A DNA stretch of 64,000 nucleotides from Lysobacteraceae bacterium (GCA_004143945.1 SEHB01000006.1:1-64000), one strand, 5' to 3'. Counted from the first letter of the stretch, positions 29,699 to 37,367 are shown. Notes: generated by a model from the sequence alone, not told the origin. Translations and numbers: made by a program.

Positions 29699-29959
29699 TC
29701 AGCCCATGCGCGGGCCGTCGAAGCCCTGCGCGAACATGACCTGGAAGCCGCGTCGCGTCTGCGCATCGCGCGCGTGCTCGAACGCGGCCACGGCCGCGTC
29801 GCGCTCGAGGTAGAGCTCGCGTTTGCTGCTCGCGCGGCTGCCCTGCTGGCCCCATTCGCGGAACAGGGTCCAGCCGCCGAGCAGGTCCTGCTCGAGCACG
29901 ATCTGGTAATAGCGCGGCGGATCGGTGCCGATCGGCCGGGTCTGCATGAAGACGCGCAT
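29699..29959 (-). CDS. WGR-domain protein
   Basis: 86-residue protein consisting almost only of a WGR domain (YYQIVLEQDLLGGWTLFREW, then GRQG-like WGQQGSRAS, and AVAAFEHARDAQTRRGF). The domain is named for its Trp-Gly-Arg motif and is found in PARPs and some bacterial proteins. Here the core reads WGQQG, so the Arg is replaced. Nucleic-acid binding is possible. A -10 box only 6 nt upstream predicts a leaderless transcript. Confidence 0.8.
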   Translation of the reverse strand: MRVFMQTRPIGTDPPRYYQIVLEQDLLGGWTLFREWGQQGSRASSKRELYLERDAAVAAFEHARDAQTRRGFQVMFAQGFDGPRMG

Positions 29960-29965
29960 CCGCCC

Positions 29966-29971
29966 ATTGTA
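29966..29971 (-). promoter_or_regulatory. -10 box for a leaderless WGR transcript
   Basis: TACAAT on the minus strand ends 6 nt before the ATG at 29959, so the expected transcription start falls on the start codon. Confidence 0.5.
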
Positions 29972-30032
29972 CCTGCGGCGCGTGATACCTGCGGTGCGCG
30001 TGCGACAGCGCGATCCGCTGCGGTCGCGCGGA

Positions 30033-31112
30033 TCAGCCGTGCGCGAGCAGGTCGAGGATCGCGTGCGCGGGCACGTCGGCCGCGATCTCGGCGCGTCCGA
30101 TCCCGCGCCAGAGCACGAGCCGCAGGCGGCCGCCGAGGTTCTTCTTGTCCAGCTGCATGCGTTCGAGCACGCGCTGCGGTTCGTGCGCAGGCGGCGCGAC
30201 CGGCAGGCCCAGTGCGCCGAGCAGCGCGGCGAGGCGGTCGGCGTCGGTGGCCGGGGCGCGACCGAGTGTCGCGGACAGGCGCGCCGCGAGCAGCATGCCG
30301 ATCGCGACCGCCTCGCCGTGCAGCAGCGCGCCGTACCCGTCGAGGGTCTCGAACGCATGGCCGAACGTGTGGCCGAAGTTCAGCAGCGCGCGCTCGCCCT
30401 GCTCGAGCTCGTCTCGCGCGACGATCGCGGCCTTGTGCCGGCAACTCGTCGTGATCACGTGCACGAGCGCCGCGCCGTCGCGCGCCGACAGCGCGTCGAC
30501 GTGCTGTTCAAGCCAGGCGAAGAACGCGGGATCGCCGATCGCGCCGTACTTCACGACTTCCGCCAGGCCCGCGCGGTACTCGCGCGTCGGCAGGCTCGCG
30601 AGGGTGGCCGTATCGGCGACCACCGCGCGCGGCTGGTGGAATGCCCCGACGAGGTTCTTGCCGGCCGCGAGGTTCACGCCGGTCTTGCCGCCGACCGAGG
30701 AATCGACCATCGCGAGCAACGTGGTCGGGAACTGCAGGAAATCGATGCCGCGCATCCAGCAGGCCGCGGCGAAGCCGGCGAGGTCGCCGATGACGCCGCC
30801 GCCGAGCGCGATCACGCTCGCGTCCCGGCTCGCGCCGAGCGTGGCGAGCGCGGCGAATGCTTCGCCCGCGCACGCGAGCGTCTTGTGCACTTCACCGTCG
30901 GGCAGCACGAGGCTTGCGTGCGAGAATCCCGCGAGGCCATCGAGCACTTTCGCGAGGTAGAGCGGCGCGACCGTCGCGTTGCTGACGACGAGCACATGCC
31001 GGCCACGGATCGTGCCGTTCCAGCGCGCGGGATCATCCAGCAGGCCGTCGCCGATCCAGATCGGGTAGGAACGGTCGCCGAGCACGACGTCGACCTGCGC
31101 GACCGCGCTCAT
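30033..31112 (-). CDS. aroB: 3-dehydroquinate synthase
   Basis: 359 residues. NAD- and metal-dependent cyclase that converts DAHP to 3-dehydroquinate in the shikimate pathway. Motifs include [45 protein letters not shown] and the metal-binding [11 protein letters not shown]. The ATG overlaps the aroK stop codon by 4 nt, giving a tight aroK-aroB operon as in other gammaproteobacteria. Confidence 0.97.
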   Translation of the reverse strand: MSAVAQVDVVLGDRSYPIWIGDGLLDDPARWNGTIRGRHVLVVSNATVAPLYLAKVLDGLAGFSHASLVLPDGEVHKTLACAGEAFAALATLGASRDASVIALGGGVIGDLAGFAAACWMRGIDFLQFPTTLLAMVDSSVGGKTGVNLAAGKNLVGAFHQPRAVVADTATLASLPTREYRAGLAEVVKYGAIGDPAFFAWLEQHVDALSARDGAALVHVITTSCRHKAAIVARDELEQGERALLNFGHTFGHAFETLDGYGALLHGEAVAIGMLLAARLSATLGRAPATDADRLAALLGALGLPVAPPAHEPQRVLERMQLDKKNLGGRLRLVLWRGIGRAEIAADVPAHAILDLLAHG

Positions 31113-31660
31113 GCGTCGCTCTCCACCGCGCCGCGCTGCCAGCGCGCTTCGAGCAGGTCGAGCAGGTCATGCGCGGCGTGCATGCTGTTGCCGGCGCCGG
31201 ACGAGGGCAGGCGCAGGTCGGCGATGCCCGCGTACAGCGGATTGCGCTCGGCCGCGAGGCGCAGCAGGCGCTCGCGGCGATCGGGTGCCTGCAGCAGCGG
31301 CCGCTGCCGGTCGCGCGCGAGCCGAGAGAGCTGTGCGTCCACGCTCGCGTCGAGCCAGATCACGAAGCCGCGGGCCTGCAACACGCTGCGATTGCGCGCA
31401 TCGAGGATCGCGCCGCCGCCGGTCGCGAGCACGATGCCGTCGCGCGAGGCGAGCGAGGCGAGCAGCGCGCTCTCGCGGCGACGGAAGCCTTCCTCGCCCT
31501 CGAGCTCGAAGATCAGCCCGATCGCCGCTCCCGTCTGCGCCTCGATCTCATGGTCGAGGTCGAGGAACGGCATCCGGTAGAGCTCGGCGACCTGGCGCCC
31601 GACCGTGGTCTTGCCGGCGCCCATCGGGCCGACCAGGAACAGGTTGGGCGCGGGGTTCAT
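31109..31660 (-). CDS. aroK: shikimate kinase
   Basis: 183 residues. Phosphorylates shikimate with ATP. The P-loop is [11 protein letters not shown], the shikimate-binding DLDHEIE carries the conserved DxD, FRRRE follows, and GGGAIL supplies the glycine-rich motif. The LID region is RDRQRPLL. It is the first gene of the aroK-aroB pair. A TAGCAT -10 box 6 nt upstream predicts leaderless transcription. Confidence 0.96.
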   Translation of the reverse strand: MNPAPNLFLVGPMGAGKTTVGRQVAELYRMPFLDLDHEIEAQTGAAIGLIFELEGEEGFRRRESALLASLASRDGIVLATGGGAILDARNRSVLQARGFVIWLDASVDAQLSRLARDRQRPLLQAPDRRERLLRLAAERNPLYAGIADLRLPSSGAGNSMHAAHDLLDLLEARWQRGAVESDA

Positions 31661-31666
31661 CCGGGG

Positions 31667-31672
31667 ATGCTA
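31667..31672 (-). promoter_or_regulatory. -10 box for a leaderless aroK transcript
   Basis: TAGCAT on the minus strand ends 6 nt before the aroK ATG. The same TAGCATCC context precedes pdxH at 34.2 kb. Confidence 0.4.
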
Positions 31673-31678
31673 TCAAAG

Positions 31679-31806
31679 CGGGGAATGGGGAATGGGGAAT
31701 CGGACAGGGCGCGGGCCAGGAGGCGGGGTGGTTGTGTAAGCTGTCGGTGAACGGCGTCATGCCGCCGCTTCGCCATTCACCATTCCCCATCTCCATTCCC
31801 GGCTCC
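31679..31806. repeat. family A inverted-repeat element before the exosortase gene
   Basis: The left arm (31679-31704) is repeated GGGGAAT units. The right arm (31771-31806) reads CCATTCACCATTCCCC followed by ATCTCCATTCCCGGCTCC. The right arm ends 4 nt before the exosortase GTG. Confidence 0.75.
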
Positions 31807-31809
31807 CAA

Positions 31810-32322
31810 GTGCTCCGCTTCCTGCTCGTCTTCATCGCGATCCTCGGCGTGTTGTTCGCGGCGGAGCTGCTGCAGCCGGTCGAACGGCACGTGATCGATC
31901 CGTTCACGGCCGGCATCGCGAAGGTCTGCGTCTGGATCGTCGACCTGTTCGATCCGCATGCGATCGCGCAGGGGAAGATCCTGCGCAGCACCACCAACGG
32001 CTTCGCGATCTCGATCGAGCGTGGCTGCAACGGCGTCGAGGCGGTGATCATCCTGGTCTCCGCGATGCTCGCGTTCCCAGCGCCGTGGAAGCACCGGCTG
32101 GCCGGGATCGGCGCGGGATTCCTCGCGATCCAGGGACTGAACCTCGTGCGCATCATCAGCCTGTTCTACCTCGGGCAATGGAACCGCACCTGGTTCGAGT
32201 GGTTCCACCTCTACCTCTGGCAGGCCCTGATCGTGCTCGACGCGCTCGTCGTTTTCCTGCTCTGGCTGCGCTGGCTGCCGCGTCCGAAGTCCGGGTCCGC
32301 CGCACCCGCGCAGGCTGCGTGA
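31810..32322 (+). CDS. xrtH: exosortase H (XrtH)
   Basis: 170-residue polytopic membrane protein matching the short exosortase H branch. The predicted catalytic triad lies in conserved contexts: Cys73 (ERGCNGVEA), Arg114 (GLNLVRIIS) and His133 (WFHLYLWQ), inside hydrophobic helices. Exosortases cleave and sort proteins with a C-terminal helix signal; XrtH recognises IPTLxxWG-CTERM tails. I see no such tail on any protein in the window, so its targets are elsewhere. I chose GTG at 31810. An in-frame ATG at 31759 would place family A repeat sequence in the N-terminus. Confidence 0.85.
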   Translation: MLRFLLVFIAILGVLFAAELLQPVERHVIDPFTAGIAKVCVWIVDLFDPHAIAQGKILRSTTNGFAISIERGCNGVEAVIILVSAMLAFPAPWKHRLAGIGAGFLAIQGLNLVRIISLFYLGQWNRTWFEWFHLYLWQALIVLDALVVFLLWLRWLPRPKSGSAAPAQAA

Positions 32323-32395
32323 ACGCATCCCGTCCGGCGCGATCGTGTGGACAGTTCCCGAAGTTCCAACTGGCGCCCGCGCTGCGGGCCGGTGC

Positions 32396-32401
32396 TATAG
32401 T
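32396..32401 (+). promoter_or_regulatory. putative -10 box of the dodecin gene
   Basis: TATAGT, 28 nt before the dodecin ATG, with the AAGGGAG ribosome site between them. No strong -35. Confidence 0.45.
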
Positions 32402-32429
32402 GGACCGGCCTCAGCAAAGGGAGCGCGCC

Positions 32430-32633
32430 ATGTCCGTCGCCAAGGTCATCGAACTGAGCAGCTCGTCGCCCAAGGGCATCGAGGATGCCGTGCAGCAGGG
32501 CCTGCGCAAGGTTTCGCAGACCGTGAAGAACATCAAGGGCGCCTGGGTCAACGAGATCAAGGTCGCCACCTCGGCGGATGGAAGCATCACCGAATGGCGC
32601 GTCAACATGCGCATCAACTTCATCGTCGAGTGA
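32430..32633 (+). CDS. dodecin
   Basis: 67 residues, the exact family size. Dodecins form hollow dodecamers that bind flavin (FMN/FAD) in pairs and buffer it. Visible features are VAKVIELSSSSPKGIEDAVQ, the flavin-stacking Trp in KGAWVNEIK, and the terminal strand WRVNMRINFIVE. GGGAG lies upstream of the ATG and a TATAGT -10 box further up. Confidence 0.93.
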   Translation: MSVAKVIELSSSSPKGIEDAVQQGLRKVSQTVKNIKGAWVNEIKVATSADGSITEWRVNMRINFIVE

Positions 32634-32665
32634 TGCCGTCGTTCCCTCGTCGGTGACCTGACGCC

Positions 32666-33364
32666 ATGGGCAAACTGGGTCTCGTGGTCGGCCTGCTCGA
32701 GGACGACCAGGACATGGCTGCGCTGGTCTCGCAGTGGCTCGAGGAAGCGGGCTACACGGTACGGCATTTCCGCAACGCGACCGAATACCGCCGCCGCCAG
32801 GGCAGTGAAGCGGTCGACCTGCTGCTGCTCGACTGGATGCTGCCTGACGGAACCGGCATCGAGGTGATCGAGTCGATCCGCTCCTCGCCCAACGCCAGCT
32901 TGCCGGTGGTGTTCCTGACCGCGCGCGACAGCGAGGACGACATCGTGCGCGGGCTCGCGAGCGGCGGCGACGATTACGTCGTCAAGCCGCCCAAGCAGCG
33001 TGAACTCGTCGCGCGCGTCAGCGCGGTGCTGCGCCGCCACGGCGTCGAGGCGGAAGGCGCCGATACGCTGGACGTGATGCCGTACGCGGTCGACGCGAAG
33101 CGCAGGCGCGTCACGCTCGCGGGGCAGGACGTCGACCTGACCCAGCGCGAGTTCGACCTCGCCAGCTACCTCTTCCGGCGCCAGGGCCGCATCGTGAGCC
33201 GCGATGCACTGCTCGAGAACGTCTGGAACCTGAGTTCGGCGGTGTCGACGCGCACGGTCGACACGCACGTGAGCCGCCTGCGCAAGAAGCTCGAGCTCGG
33301 CGGCGAACACGGCTGGCGCCTTGCCGCGATCTACCAGCACGGCTATCGGCTCGAGCAGGTCTGA
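32666..33364 (+). CDS. OmpR-family response regulator
   Basis: 232 residues. The receiver domain has the acidic pocket EDDQD, phospho-acceptor Asp in LLLLDWMLPDGTG, Thr in FLTARDS and Lys in DDYVVKPP. A C-terminal winged-helix DNA-binding domain follows (LTQREFDLASYLFRRQG, then TVDTHVSRLRKKL). It starts 32 nt after dodecin. No histidine kinase is adjacent, so it is an orphan here. Its end overlaps the convergent kinase gene by 22 nt. Confidence 0.92.
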   Translation: MGKLGLVVGLLEDDQDMAALVSQWLEEAGYTVRHFRNATEYRRRQGSEAVDLLLLDWMLPDGTGIEVIESIRSSPNASLPVVFLTARDSEDDIVRGLASGGDDYVVKPPKQRELVARVSAVLRRHGVEAEGADTLDVMPYAVDAKRRRVTLAGQDVDLTQREFDLASYLFRRQGRIVSRDALLENVWNLSSAVSTRTVDTHVSRLRKKLELGGEHGWRLAAIYQHGYRLEQV

Positions 33365-34242
33365 TCCGCGCGTGCCGGCGCGGCGCCTCGGCGGCGCATG
33401 GCGCGACGCATTTCCCTGACGCGACGGTCTCGATCGAGCAGCAGGCGCAGGTCCGCGCGTGCGGGCAGCGTTCGCAGCGCATGTCGCCCGAGGCGTTCGG
33501 TGTGTTGCAGGAAACGATGCATCGCTGCTGCGTCCATCGCGTGCGGTGCCTCGCGCGCGAGCAGCGCGCGTTCCTGCTCGCCGCGCCAGCGCGCGACCAC
33601 GCAGGCGGCGGGCGCCTGCAACAGCACGAGCCTGTCGAGGCGCAGCCAGGCCGCGGCGTATTCGCCTGCGAGTCGTGCGTTGACCCAGCGACGCCAGCTG
33701 CAGTCCGGATCTTCGTGGCGCTCGAGCGCATTGCAGGGACGGCGCAACGCGGACGCGGACTGCGGCGGCAGGCCGACGCACCATCCCTCAAGGATCACCA
33801 GTCGCGGGCGCTCGTCGACGCGTCGCCAGCGCGACGGGATGCGCCGCGTGTCGCGGCCCTTGTCGAAGCGCGGGATGCGTGCGGGACGCGTGCACGTCGC
33901 ACGCGCGAGCGCATCGATCGTCGCATGCATCAGGTCGAGGTCGTGAGTGCCGGGCACGCCGCGCGTCGCGAGAAGCGGGTGCACCTCGCGCGCGAGCCGC
34001 GCACGCGCGCGGCGCCCGAGGTAGAAGTCGTCGATCGACAACACGACCGCGGGGATGCCGCGCGCGCGCGCCGACGCGGCGAGTTGCCGCGCGAGCGTGC
34101 TCTTGCCGCTGCCCTGCAGTCCCGATACGCCGAGCAGCAACGGGCGGCCGCGCCGCGCTCGCGCCGGAGCCGCGATCGCGGCGAGTAACGCATCGACGAC
34201 GTCGTCGGGAAACCGATGCTGCGTGCTAGCATCCGGGCGCAT
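33343..34242 (-). CDS. P-loop kinase, D-glycerate 3-kinase-like
   Basis: 299 residues. The P-loop is GLQGSGKSTLARQLA, Walker B-like VVLSIDDFYLG follows, then HPLLATRGVPGTHDL, IPRFDKGRDTR and VILEGWCVGL. These fit the plant-type GLYK/YggC kinase family (phosphoribulokinase/uridine kinase fold). Family members phosphorylate D-glycerate, but the substrate is not proven. Its ATG (34240-34242) overlaps the divergent pdxH ATG, so the two share one 4-nt CATG. Confidence 0.8.
   Translation of the reverse strand: MRPDASTQHRFPDDVVDALLAAIAAPARARRGRPLLLGVSGLQGSGKSTLARQLAASARARGIPAVVLSIDDFYLGRRARARLAREVHPLLATRGVPGTHDLDLMHATIDALARATCTRPARIPRFDKGRDTRRIPSRWRRVDERPRLVILEGWCVGLPPQSASALRRPCNALERHEDPDCSWRRWVNARLAGEYAAAWLRLDRLVLLQAPAACVVARWRGEQERALLAREAPHAMDAAAMHRFLQHTERLGRHALRTLPARADLRLLLDRDRRVREMRRAMRRRGAAPARADQTCSSR
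34227..34232 (+). promoter_or_regulatory. -10 box for a (near-)leaderless pdxH transcript
   Basis: TAGCAT lies 8 nt before the pdxH ATG, inside the first codons of the divergent kinase gene. Confidence 0.4.
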
Positions 34243-34858
34243 GACGGACCTGAGCGCGAATCCTGCTGTCGACCCACTCTATCAGGAGGCGCTCGCGACC
34301 TTCGGCGCGCTGCTCGAGGACGCGCGCGCAGCCGCGGATCCCGAGCCCACCGCGATGACGCTCGCGACCGCGGTCGGCACGCGCGTATCGGCACGCATCG
34401 TGCTGCTGAAGGGATTCGACCCACGCGGGTTCCGCTTCTTCACCAATTTCGAGAGCGACAAGGGCACCCAGCTCGCGGCGCAACCCTTCGTCGCGCTCTG
34501 CTTCCACTGGAAGACGCTGCGCAGCGGGGTGCAGGTGCGCGTCGAAGGGAGGGCCTCGCGCCTGCCGGATGCGGAATCGGATGCGTATTTCGCCACGCGT
34601 CCGCGCGGCAGCCAGCTCGGCGCCTGGGCCTCCGCGCAATCGCGCACGCTCGATGCGCGCGCGACATTCGAACAGCGGCTCGCCGAGGTCGAGCGCAGGT
34701 TCGATGGCACCGAGGTCACGCGGCCTTCTCATTGGGGCGGCCACGTGGTCGCGCCCGTGCGCATCGAGTTCTGGTACGGCGCCGATTTCCGCCTTCACGA
34801 GCGCCAGTGCTACGAGCTCGCCGACGGCCGCTGGACGCGACGCATGCTGTATCCCTGA
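34241..34858 (+). CDS. pdxH: pyridoxamine 5'-phosphate oxidase
   Basis: 205 residues. FMN-dependent enzyme that oxidises PNP/PMP to pyridoxal 5'-phosphate. Diagnostic segments are RIVLLKGFDPRGFRFFTNF, SDKGTQL, QVRVEGRASRLP, YFATRPRGSQLGAWAS and the C-terminal RIEFWYGADFRLHER. A YqfO-like gene follows after 4 nt. Confidence 0.96.
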   Translation: MTDLSANPAVDPLYQEALATFGALLEDARAAADPEPTAMTLATAVGTRVSARIVLLKGFDPRGFRFFTNFESDKGTQLAAQPFVALCFHWKTLRSGVQVRVEGRASRLPDAESDAYFATRPRGSQLGAWASAQSRTLDARATFEQRLAEVERRFDGTEVTRPSHWGGHVVAPVRIEFWYGADFRLHERQCYELADGRWTRRMLYP

Positions 34859-34862
34859 GGCG

Positions 34863-35207
34863 ATGGAGCTCGTCGCGGTCTACCGTGTCTGCGTGTTCGT
34901 GCCACCCGCGCACGCGCGGCGCGTCATCGACGGCGTCTGCGCGATCGACGACCTGCGCATCGGCGATTACGCCCATGTCGCGTGGACGTCGGCGATCGGG
35001 TCGGAGCAGTTCCGTCCACTCGAAGGTGCCCGTCCGACGCTCGGTGCGCAAGGCGAACTCTCGCAATGCGACAGCGTGCGACTCGAGTTCTGCATCACGC
35101 GCGACGATGCGCGCCTGCGCCGCATCATCGACGACGGCATCCGTCCGAACCATCCCTGGGAAGTGCCCGCGATCTTCGTCGACGCGGTGTGGCTGCCGCT
35201 CGCGTGA
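34863..35207 (+). CDS. YqfO/PII-like conserved hypothetical protein
   Basis: 114 residues. MELVAVYRVCVFVPPAHARRV and a terminal PWEVPAIFVDAVWLPLA resemble the stand-alone YqfO/CutA-like domain that is also inserted in NIF3-type proteins. The aligned strands and the HPWE motif near the C-terminus support this. It begins 4 nt after pdxH and is probably co-expressed with it. Function unknown; a small-molecule or metal sensor is possible. Confidence 0.65.
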   Translation: MELVAVYRVCVFVPPAHARRVIDGVCAIDDLRIGDYAHVAWTSAIGSEQFRPLEGARPTLGAQGELSQCDSVRLEFCITRDDARLRRIIDDGIRPNHPWEVPAIFVDAVWLPLA

Positions 35208-35356
35208 GCGCAGATCGATCGGTGTGATGCCGCCGCAGCCGGAGCGGCGTGGCGCAGCGTGCGTCGCGTTGCAGCCCCGGTGTCACCCGTTTTCGATGCG
35301 TGGCCAGTCGCCGGCCCCGACCCTTCGCGCGTGTGGAACCTGCGTCTCCCCCTGCC

Positions 35357-35466
35357 GTTCGCCCTGAGCGCAGGCCGAAGGCCGGCGTCCAAGGACCAGC
35401 GCCCGGGACGTCGCACGCCTGCGCTTCGACTCCGCGACCTGCGGCCCGCTGCGCCCAGCGCGAACG
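35357..35466. repeat. degenerate inverted repeat of the GTTCGCCCTGAGC class
   Basis: GTTCGCCCTGAGCG...CGAAGG (35357-35381) faces a weaker complementary arm (CTTCGAC near 35424 and AGCGCGAACGG near 35456). It resembles a widespread proteobacterial intergenic repeat. The rest of 35208-35537 shows no gene or riboswitch that I can support. Confidence 0.4.
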
Positions 35467-35525
35467 GAATGCATCGGTCGTCGCGCTGCGACCGGGGCGG
35501 ACGACGCGCGCGCCCGAATCCGGGC

Positions 35526-35531
35526 GACAAT
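35526..35531 (+). promoter_or_regulatory. possible -10 box, leaderless BtuF-like gene
   Basis: GACAAT ends 6 nt before the ATG at 35538, matching the spacing seen at nudE, rsmE, aroK and the WGR gene. Confidence 0.3.
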
Positions 35532-35537
35532 CCACCG

Positions 35538-36371
35538 ATGAACCCTGCCATCGGCCCACGCCGCATCGTCTGCCTGACCGAAGAACCGACCGAGGTGCTG
35601 TACGCGCTCGGCGAGGACGCGCGCATCGTCGGCATCTCGGGATTCACGGTGCGGCCGCCGCGTGCGCGTCGCGAGAAGCCGAAGGTCTCGGCCTTCACGA
35701 GCGCGAAGACCGGCGAGATCCTCGCGCTCGAGCCCGATCTCGCGATCGGCTTCTCGGACATCCAGGCGGACATCGCGCGCGACCTCGTCAAGGCCGGGGT
35801 CGAGGTCTGGATCGCGAACCACCGCAGCGTCGAAGGCATCCTCGACTACATGCTGCGCCTCGGCGCCCTGGTCGGTGCGGGTGAGCGCGCCGGACGGCTC
35901 GTGCACGAAGCGCGTGCGCACCTTGCGGCGGTCGAGGCCGCGGCGCGCGCGCTGCCGCGTCGACCGCGCGTGTACTTCGAGGAATGGGACGAACCGCCGA
36001 TCACCGGCATCCGCTGGGTCGCCGAACTCGTGCGCGTAGCGGGCGGCGACGACATCTTCCCCGAACGCGCCGCGATGCCGCTCGCGCGCGACCGCATCCT
36101 CGCAGACGCCGCGGAAGTGGTGCGGCGCGCGCCCGACATCATCATCGGCTCCTGGTGCGGCAAGAAGTTCCGCCCCGAACGTGTCGCCGCGCGCGCGGGC
36201 TGGGAGGCGATCCCCGCTGTACGCGACGGCGAACTGCACGAGATCAAGTCGCCGCTGATCCTGCAGCCGGGTCCCGCCGCGCTCTCCGACGGCCTCGACG
36301 CCCTCCACCGCATCATCGCCGACTGGGCGCTGCGATCTGCGCGGGGGCCGCACGGGCAGTCGAGAGCCTGA
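35538..36371 (+). CDS. BtuF-like cobalamin/siderophore-binding protein without signal peptide
   Basis: 277 residues of the periplasmic-binding COG0614 fold: RRIVCLTEEPTEVLYALG, RIVGISGFT, ILALEPDLAIGFSDI, GVEVWIANHRSVEGIL and the C-terminal lobe DIIIGSWCGKKF. The family binds vitamin B12 or Fe-siderophores for ABC import. This protein begins directly with the fold, with no signal peptide. No ABC permease or ATPase gene is near. It may be a cytoplasmic binding protein of the signal-less branch annotated 'cobalamin-binding'; the ligand is unproven. Confidence 0.75.
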   Translation: MNPAIGPRRIVCLTEEPTEVLYALGEDARIVGISGFTVRPPRARREKPKVSAFTSAKTGEILALEPDLAIGFSDIQADIARDLVKAGVEVWIANHRSVEGILDYMLRLGALVGAGERAGRLVHEARAHLAAVEAAARALPRRPRVYFEEWDEPPITGIRWVAELVRVAGGDDIFPERAAMPLARDRILADAAEVVRRAPDIIIGSWCGKKFRPERVAARAGWEAIPAVRDGELHEIKSPLILQPGPAALSDGLDALHRIIADWALRSARGPHGQSRA

Positions 36372-36465
36372 AACCTGGAGCACACCGTGCACACCGGGTC
36401 CGGGAAACCATGATCGAGGCACGTGGAGCTTCTACTCGGTGTGCTCGCCGTGCTCCGTGTTTCAG
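36368..36465. repeat. family B inverted-repeat element
   Basis: The left arm CTGAAACCTGGAGCACACCG and right arm CGGTGTGCTCGCCGTGCTCC (then GTGTTTCAG) flank a short variable core. The copy lies between the convergent BtuF-like and yggT genes and begins inside the BtuF-like stop region. Confidence 0.65.
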
Positions 36466-36506
36466 ACTTGCGCTCCAGGCTCCTCGATGCGTGCTGACGA
36501 AGGTCT

Positions 36507-37085
36507 TCAAGACGCAAGGGCGAGGCCGTGGCCGAGGTCGAGGATCGGTTGGACCAGCAGCACGCGCGCGAGCAGGATCGCGAGCAGGGCCAGCATCGGT
36601 GAGAAGTCGATGCCGCCGAGCGAAGGCAGGCGCCGGCGGATCGGCCCGAGCACGGGCTCGGTCAGCTGGTAGACGAGCGGCACGATCGGGTTGCTGCGTT
36701 CCACGCTGATGAACGACAGCAGCACCTGCACGAGGATCAGCCCGAGGTAGAGCATCAGCACGAAGTCGAGCAGGTCGGCGAACGCCATCACGGCGAGCCC
36801 CGCGATGCCGACCCGCTGGCCGGCCAGTGCGTACAGCAGCACGAGCTTGAGCGCAGTCAGCAACCACGCGAGCAGCACCCCGGCGACATCGAGGGTGCGC
36901 CACGCCGGGATCACCTTGCGCAGCGGCATCAGCACCGGATTGGTCACCTTGTACAGGAACTGGCAGACCGGGTTGTAGAAGTTCGCCCGCACCAGTTGCA
37001 GCAGCACGCGCAACACCACCAGCGCGACCAGCGCGCCGAATGCGAAATTGACGAGGATCTGGCCGGCGTTCGCGAAATAACCCAT
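36507..37085 (-). CDS. yggT: YggT-family membrane protein
   Basis: 192 residues with two copies of the YggT module. Each has hydrophobic helices followed by an NP-V...P-L-R-P-like motif (NPVCQFLYKVTNPVLMPLRK, then NPIVPLVYQLTEPVLGPIRR). Family members are inner-membrane proteins of uncertain function, linked to cell shape and osmotic stress. The upstream ATG in the frame (37238) reads through family B repeat sequence, so I chose the ATG at 37085. Position between a BtuF-like gene and proC matches the common yggS-proC-yggT neighbourhood. Confidence 0.9.
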   Translation of the reverse strand: MGYFANAGQILVNFAFGALVALVVLRVLLQLVRANFYNPVCQFLYKVTNPVLMPLRKVIPAWRTLDVAGVLLAWLLTALKLVLLYALAGQRVGIAGLAVMAFADLLDFVLMLYLGLILVQVLLSFISVERSNPIVPLVYQLTEPVLGPIRRRLPSLGGIDFSPMLALLAILLARVLLVQPILDLGHGLALAS

Positions 37086-37134
37086 GGTTGAGTCCTGGAC
37101 CCGTTCGTTCGAAGTGGCGGAAGCGAGGCGGGAA

Positions 37135-37367
37135 AGATTGGAACACGGCGCACACCAAGCGCACCGGGAAGAGCGGATCCGATGTTCCGCGGTCTCATCA
37201 TCAGCTGTTGCAGCAGAAGCCAGGGCACGCCGCGGCATGAACTGCGGACAGGCGTCTCCCGTCGACCTTCAAGGTCCGGGCCGTCACGCAGTTCGATCTT
37301 CCGACCTTCGCCCTCTTCCTCCGGATTGGCTCTTCTCCGGGTGCTCCGTATGCTCCGTGTTTCAACC
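37135..37367. repeat. family B inverted-repeat element
   Basis: The left arm ATTGGAACACGGCGCACACC (37137) and right arm GGTGCTCCGTATGCTCCGTG then TTTC (37340) flank a variable core. It fills most of the 330-nt gap between yggT and proC; nothing else is visible there. Confidence 0.65.

Noticed and set aside
31759-31812. Upstream ATG as the real start of exosortase H
   Set aside because: The extra 17 codons are translated from the family A repeat arm and would precede the first membrane helix with no family counterpart. It is kept as an alternative because repeat-coded leaders do occur in the gsp genes.
35208-35537. Possible cobalamin riboswitch upstream of the BtuF-like gene
   Set aside because: I could not find a B12-box-like core, the region contains a degenerate repeat, and a -10-like box lies only 6 nt from the ATG, leaving no room for a leader.
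37086-37238. N-terminal extension of YggT to the ATG at 37238
   Set aside because: The extension is Cys/Arg-rich and derives from the family B repeat; YggT homologues start near the first hydrophobic helix.
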